Source: Nitrospiraceae bacterium (GTDB lineage Bacteria; Nitrospirota; Thermodesulfovibrionia; Thermodesulfovibrionales; Dissulfurispiraceae). From it: a DNA stretch of 8,116 nt. The notes under the pieces were generated by a model. That model was not told where the DNA came from. It searched no databases and worked only from the letters and a program-made list of their open reading frames with translations. Below, in pieces: positions 6,764 to 8,116 of this stretch. Numbering within the stretch: position 1 is the first letter of the stretch; every line of letters begins with the position of its first letter. The stretch is taken from NCBI GenBank assembly GCA_003170655.1, contig PMYY01000236.1, positions 743 through 8,858 on the forward strand, in the 5' to 3' direction. Made by a program: the position numbers and the translations under genes.

Positions 6764-7429
6764 TCTTCCTCCTCTGCCTTCAACCTTCTCTATTCGTTCG
6801 GTTAGGCGGTCGATCTGGTCTCGCAGCTCATTTATCCGTTCATCGACGGGATCGTGAAGTTTTACGTGGTCGAGAAGTTCCACAAGCCCTTCATCTTCGA
6901 GGCGGACTATCTTTTTCTTTATGATCCTGCCCGGCACGCCCACTATTATCGAATAGTCCGGCGCTTCTATCAGGACTACAGAGTTAGCGCCTATTTTAAC
7001 ATAGTTTCCGATCCTCATAGGACCGAGTATCTTCGCCCCCGCGCCTACAACAACGTGATTCCCGAGGGTGGGATGCCGCTTCCCTTTCTCTTTCCCGGTT
7101 CCGCCAAGCGTTACTCCCTGGTAGAGGAGACAGCAATCACCTATCTCGGTTGTCTCTCCTATCACGACTCCCATTCCGTGATCGATGAAGATACCCGGGC
7201 CGATCTTTGCAGCGGGGTGGATCTCGATGCCGGTGAAGAAACGTGCAATATGCTGAAGTAGCCGTGGTACAACCGGCACCTTAAGGTCCCAAAGCAGATG
7301 GGCGACGCGGTAGATAAAAATTGCATGAAACCCCGGATATGTCAGCAGCACTTCGACAGTGCTCCGAGCCGCCGGATCAAGCCTGAAGATGGACTGAAAA
7401 TCACATTTGACCGTATCCCAAAATCCCAT
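5294..7429 (-). CDS. cysE-cysS: CysE-CysS continuous frame: serine O-acetyltransferase fused to cysteinyl-tRNA synthetase
   Basis: One uninterrupted frame of 711 codons encodes two enzymes. Residues 1-222 are CysE, which acetylates L-serine with acetyl-CoA to O-acetylserine, the committed step of cysteine synthesis. It opens MGFWDTVKCDFQSIFRLDPA and carries a left-handed beta-helix of hexapeptide repeats with IDHGMGVVIGETTEIG at 82-97 (catalytic pair Asp83-His84) and GKRHPTLG at 116-123 (His119). It is the short form, lacking the long N-terminal helical domain of the E. coli enzyme. A charged, probably coiled-coil tail (DERINELRDQIDRLTERIEK, 196-215) runs without a stop into CysS, which starts at residue 223. 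The ATG at 7429 is chosen by family alignment; one at 7465 adds 12 residues and also lacks a Shine-Dalgarno. Either a genuine fusion, or two coupled genes whose cysE stop was lost by a one-base change (see findings). Confidence 0.85.
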   Translation of the reverse strand: MGFWDTVKCDFQSIFRLDPAARSTVEVLLTYPGFHAIFIYRVAHLLWDLKVPVVPRLLQHIARFFTGIEIHPAAKIGPGIFIDHGMGVVIGETTEIGDCCLLYQGVTLGGTGKEKGKRHPTLGNHVVVGAGAKILGPMRIGNYVKIGANSVVLIEAPDYSIIVGVPGRIIKKKIVRLEDEGLVELLDHVKLHDPVDERINELRDQIDRLTERIEKVEGRGGRMKIFNTLTGSKEDFVPLTPGKIAMYACGVTVYDYCHIGHARSAIVFDIMSRYFRYKGFDMRFVRNFTDIDDKIIRRANEEGISWDAVAKKYIAEYYADMDALGVARADIEPKATEHILEMIAVVRGLIEKGFAYEVQEGENRSVYFSVDKFSGYGKLSKKELDDLLSGARVNVDERKRSPADFALWKASKEGEPWWESPWGKGRPGWHIECTAMVIKHLGESIDIHGGGADLIFPHHENEIAQSEAYTGKPFARYWVHNGFITIDKEKMSKSLGNFFTIRDILAKYDAEVIRLFLLSSHYRSPIEFSHEQLRDAESSLDRFYSTVSRIDDFIAKGADGSGKNSAQGCALESILAEFKGRFEEGMDDDFNTALALGLIFEFVREINRCLDLRPSGSDTVKLIARAKEVLKNTGNVLNLFSRTPHTWNVDLLKVKKIPLSENDIEEKIRERKAARDSKDWSKADAVRKQLEDSGVILEDKKDGTDWKIKII
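6764..6775 (-). promoter_or_regulatory. Internal ribosome binding site for cysS
   Basis: On the minus strand this reads AGAGGAGGAAGA immediately before the cysS ATG, with the AGGAGG core four bases upstream. In the CysE-CysS frame the same bases encode the Gly-Arg-Gly-Gly-Arg linker. It is the best Shine-Dalgarno in the operon and argues that CysS is also made as a separate protein. Confidence 0.75.
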
Positions 7430-7435
7430 GCAATT

Positions 7436-7441
7436 ATTATA
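7436..7441 (-). promoter_or_regulatory. Candidate -10 element (TATAAT) for the cysE-cysS-rlmB operon
   Basis: A perfect TATAAT on the minus strand ends seven bases before the A of the cysE ATG at 7429. Transcription from it would start at or within a base or two of the start codon, giving a leaderless mRNA, which agrees with the lack of a Shine-Dalgarno. The -35 region at 16-18 bases is poor (TGCCAT at 17) and there is no extended -10 TG, so this is a candidate only. Confidence 0.4.
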
Positions 7442-7807
7442 CTGGAAAGTCCTGCTTAATGGCATGACGGGAGCTGATAAACGATTTGAAAATTGATTTA
7501 ATTCTCTAGAGGAAGATGTATGCAGTGCGGGCGATTCTCCGGACGTTTATTCCAGTTTGTAATAGTGTGTCGAGTGGGCATCATCGATGTCGGAGTTAAT
7601 CAATTTTGATATAGGTTCCAATAGACCTTATCCCTATGGAATGACCCAGTCGCTCACGCGGTGATTTTCGGTTTTTGCCCCTCAAAAAGCTGAACTATAT
7701 AGCAGCCCTTTGAGATATAACGCTGTCCAGGGGCGAAGCTCATCCTTCATCATGGCAGTACCCTCAAGAAAACGATCCCGGTTGAAATATCCCTTCATCA
7801 ATGAAGA
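7442..7807. other. Non-coding stretch with imperfect hairpins, no gene recognised
   Basis: No convincing gene is present on either strand. Two imperfect inverted repeats are visible. At 7616-7641, TTCCA-a-TAG pairs with CTATGGAA. At 7681-7714, CTCAAA and GCTG pair with CAGC and TTTGAG around a 2x2 AA/CC internal loop and a ten-base loop. They lie just upstream of the TnpB remnant and could be decayed insertion-sequence end structures, but nothing proves this. No riboswitch or T-box was seen upstream of cysE. Confidence 0.5.
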
Positions 7808-7813
7808 TGGCTT

Positions 7814-8101
7814 TTGTTACGTGGCGGCATCCTTGTCTTGATTCCACCTCAGTATACGAGTCAGCAATACTCTACGTGCAGGCACATAGTTGACGATAAC
7901 AGGCCTTCACAGGCAGTGGTTCATTTCCAGGTTTGCGGGCATACTGAGAATGTCGATATCAATGCAGCAAAGTACATACTAAGGGAGGGACTCTCCCGGT
8001 TAGCCTGTCCTGAAAAGGGTGTCGCTCACATGGGGCATAGAGAGACGGGGCTGTCAGACCGTTCGTTGAAGCAGCAAATAAGGTCTCGGCTTATTGCATA
8101 A
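7814..8101 (+). pseudogene. Decayed TnpB (IS200/IS605 OrfB) C-terminal remnant
   Basis: The 95-codon frame matches only the C-terminal end of TnpB, the RNA-guided nuclease of IS200/IS605 elements (about 350-450 residues when complete). Visible are GGILVLIPPQYTSQ at 4-17, the zinc-ribbon region, NRPSQAV at 29-35, CGHTENVDINAAKYIL at 41-56 with the third RuvC Asp (Asp48), and a tail including SRLAC at 61-65. The four-cysteine zinc ribbon is broken: the first Cys of each CxxC pair is replaced (Tyr19 before Cys22, Phe38 before Cys41). A stop lies four codons upstream of the TTG at 7814, and the rest of TnpB is missing, so this is a dead fragment. No matching tnpA or clear terminal palindrome is visible. 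The window ends 15 bases after the stop, so the element's right end cannot be judged. Confidence 0.82.
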
Positions 8102-8116
8102 GGCGCTCTGCCCTTG
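7814..8116 (+). mobile_element. IS200/IS605-family insertion sequence relic (boundaries unknown)
   Basis: The TnpB fragment marks an old insertion between the cysE promoter and whatever lies to the right. The left boundary is unclear and could extend into the hairpins at 7616-7714; the right boundary is beyond the window. No target-site duplication is expected for this family. Confidence 0.5.

Noticed and set aside
7430..7465. Upstream ATG for CysE at 7465, adding MPLSRTFQYNNC.
   Set aside because: It lacks a Shine-Dalgarno, and the typical family start (MGFWDTVK) is 12 codons downstream. The TATAAT lies within this stretch.
7442..7807. A T-box or S-adenosylmethionine riboswitch upstream of cysE.
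   Set aside because: No T-box sequence, terminator/antiterminator pair or riboswitch core is recognisable on the minus strand.
7752..7841. A 29-codon plus-strand frame opening MAVPSRKRSR, reminiscent of ribosomal protein L32 or a REP-type transposase start.
   Set aside because: There is no ribosome binding site, the similarity ends after a few residues, and it is too short. It may just be out-of-frame sequence near the TnpB relic.
1..8116. CRISPR array, tRNA or rRNA genes.
   Set aside because: No regularly spaced repeats and no tRNA or rRNA signatures were seen on either strand.

Overview
The window is an ordinary-looking bacterial chromosomal segment with moderate GC and dense genes. It comes from a Gram-negative-type bacterium that makes type IV pili. 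I cannot fix the phylum from sequence alone. A Nitrospirota or deltaproteobacterial-grade lineage is my best guess, from the flavour of SecA and the paired PilT-family ATPases, but this is inference.

Layout from left to right: (1) positions 1-1799, minus strand: the first 599 codons of secA, the Sec translocase motor, cut by the left window edge. (2) 1800-1926: a compact divergent intergenic region holding an extended -10 promoter for the pilus genes and two abutting perfect inverted repeats. (3) 1927-4499, plus strand: two tandem PilT-family pilus retraction ATPases, 14 bases apart. The first is a standard PilT. The second is longer because its N-terminal domain is present twice. (4) 4498-4537: a strong bidirectional terminator between convergent operons, containing the stop codons of both flanking genes. 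(5) 4516-7429, minus strand: a cysteine/translation operon of serine acetyltransferase (CysE), cysteinyl-tRNA synthetase (CysS) and the 23S rRNA 2'-O-methyltransferase RlmB. CysE and CysS share one uninterrupted reading frame and so appear fused, although CysS keeps a strong internal ribosome binding site and ATG. (6) 7442-7807: non-coding, with a few imperfect hairpins. (7) 7814-8101, plus strand: a decayed C-terminal remnant of a TnpB (IS200/IS605 OrfB) gene.

The minus-strand operon has a simple logic. CysE makes O-acetylserine for cysteine synthesis, CysS charges tRNA-Cys with the product, and RlmB modifies the ribosome. The cysE-cysS-rlmB order recalls the Bacillus gltX-cysE-cysS-mrnC-rlmB cluster without mrnC. 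The plus-strand pair powers pilus retraction (twitching). I saw no CRISPR array, tRNA, rRNA or recognisable riboswitch. The two observations most worth a second look are the CysE-CysS continuous frame and the tandem N-terminal domain duplication in the second PilT-family protein.
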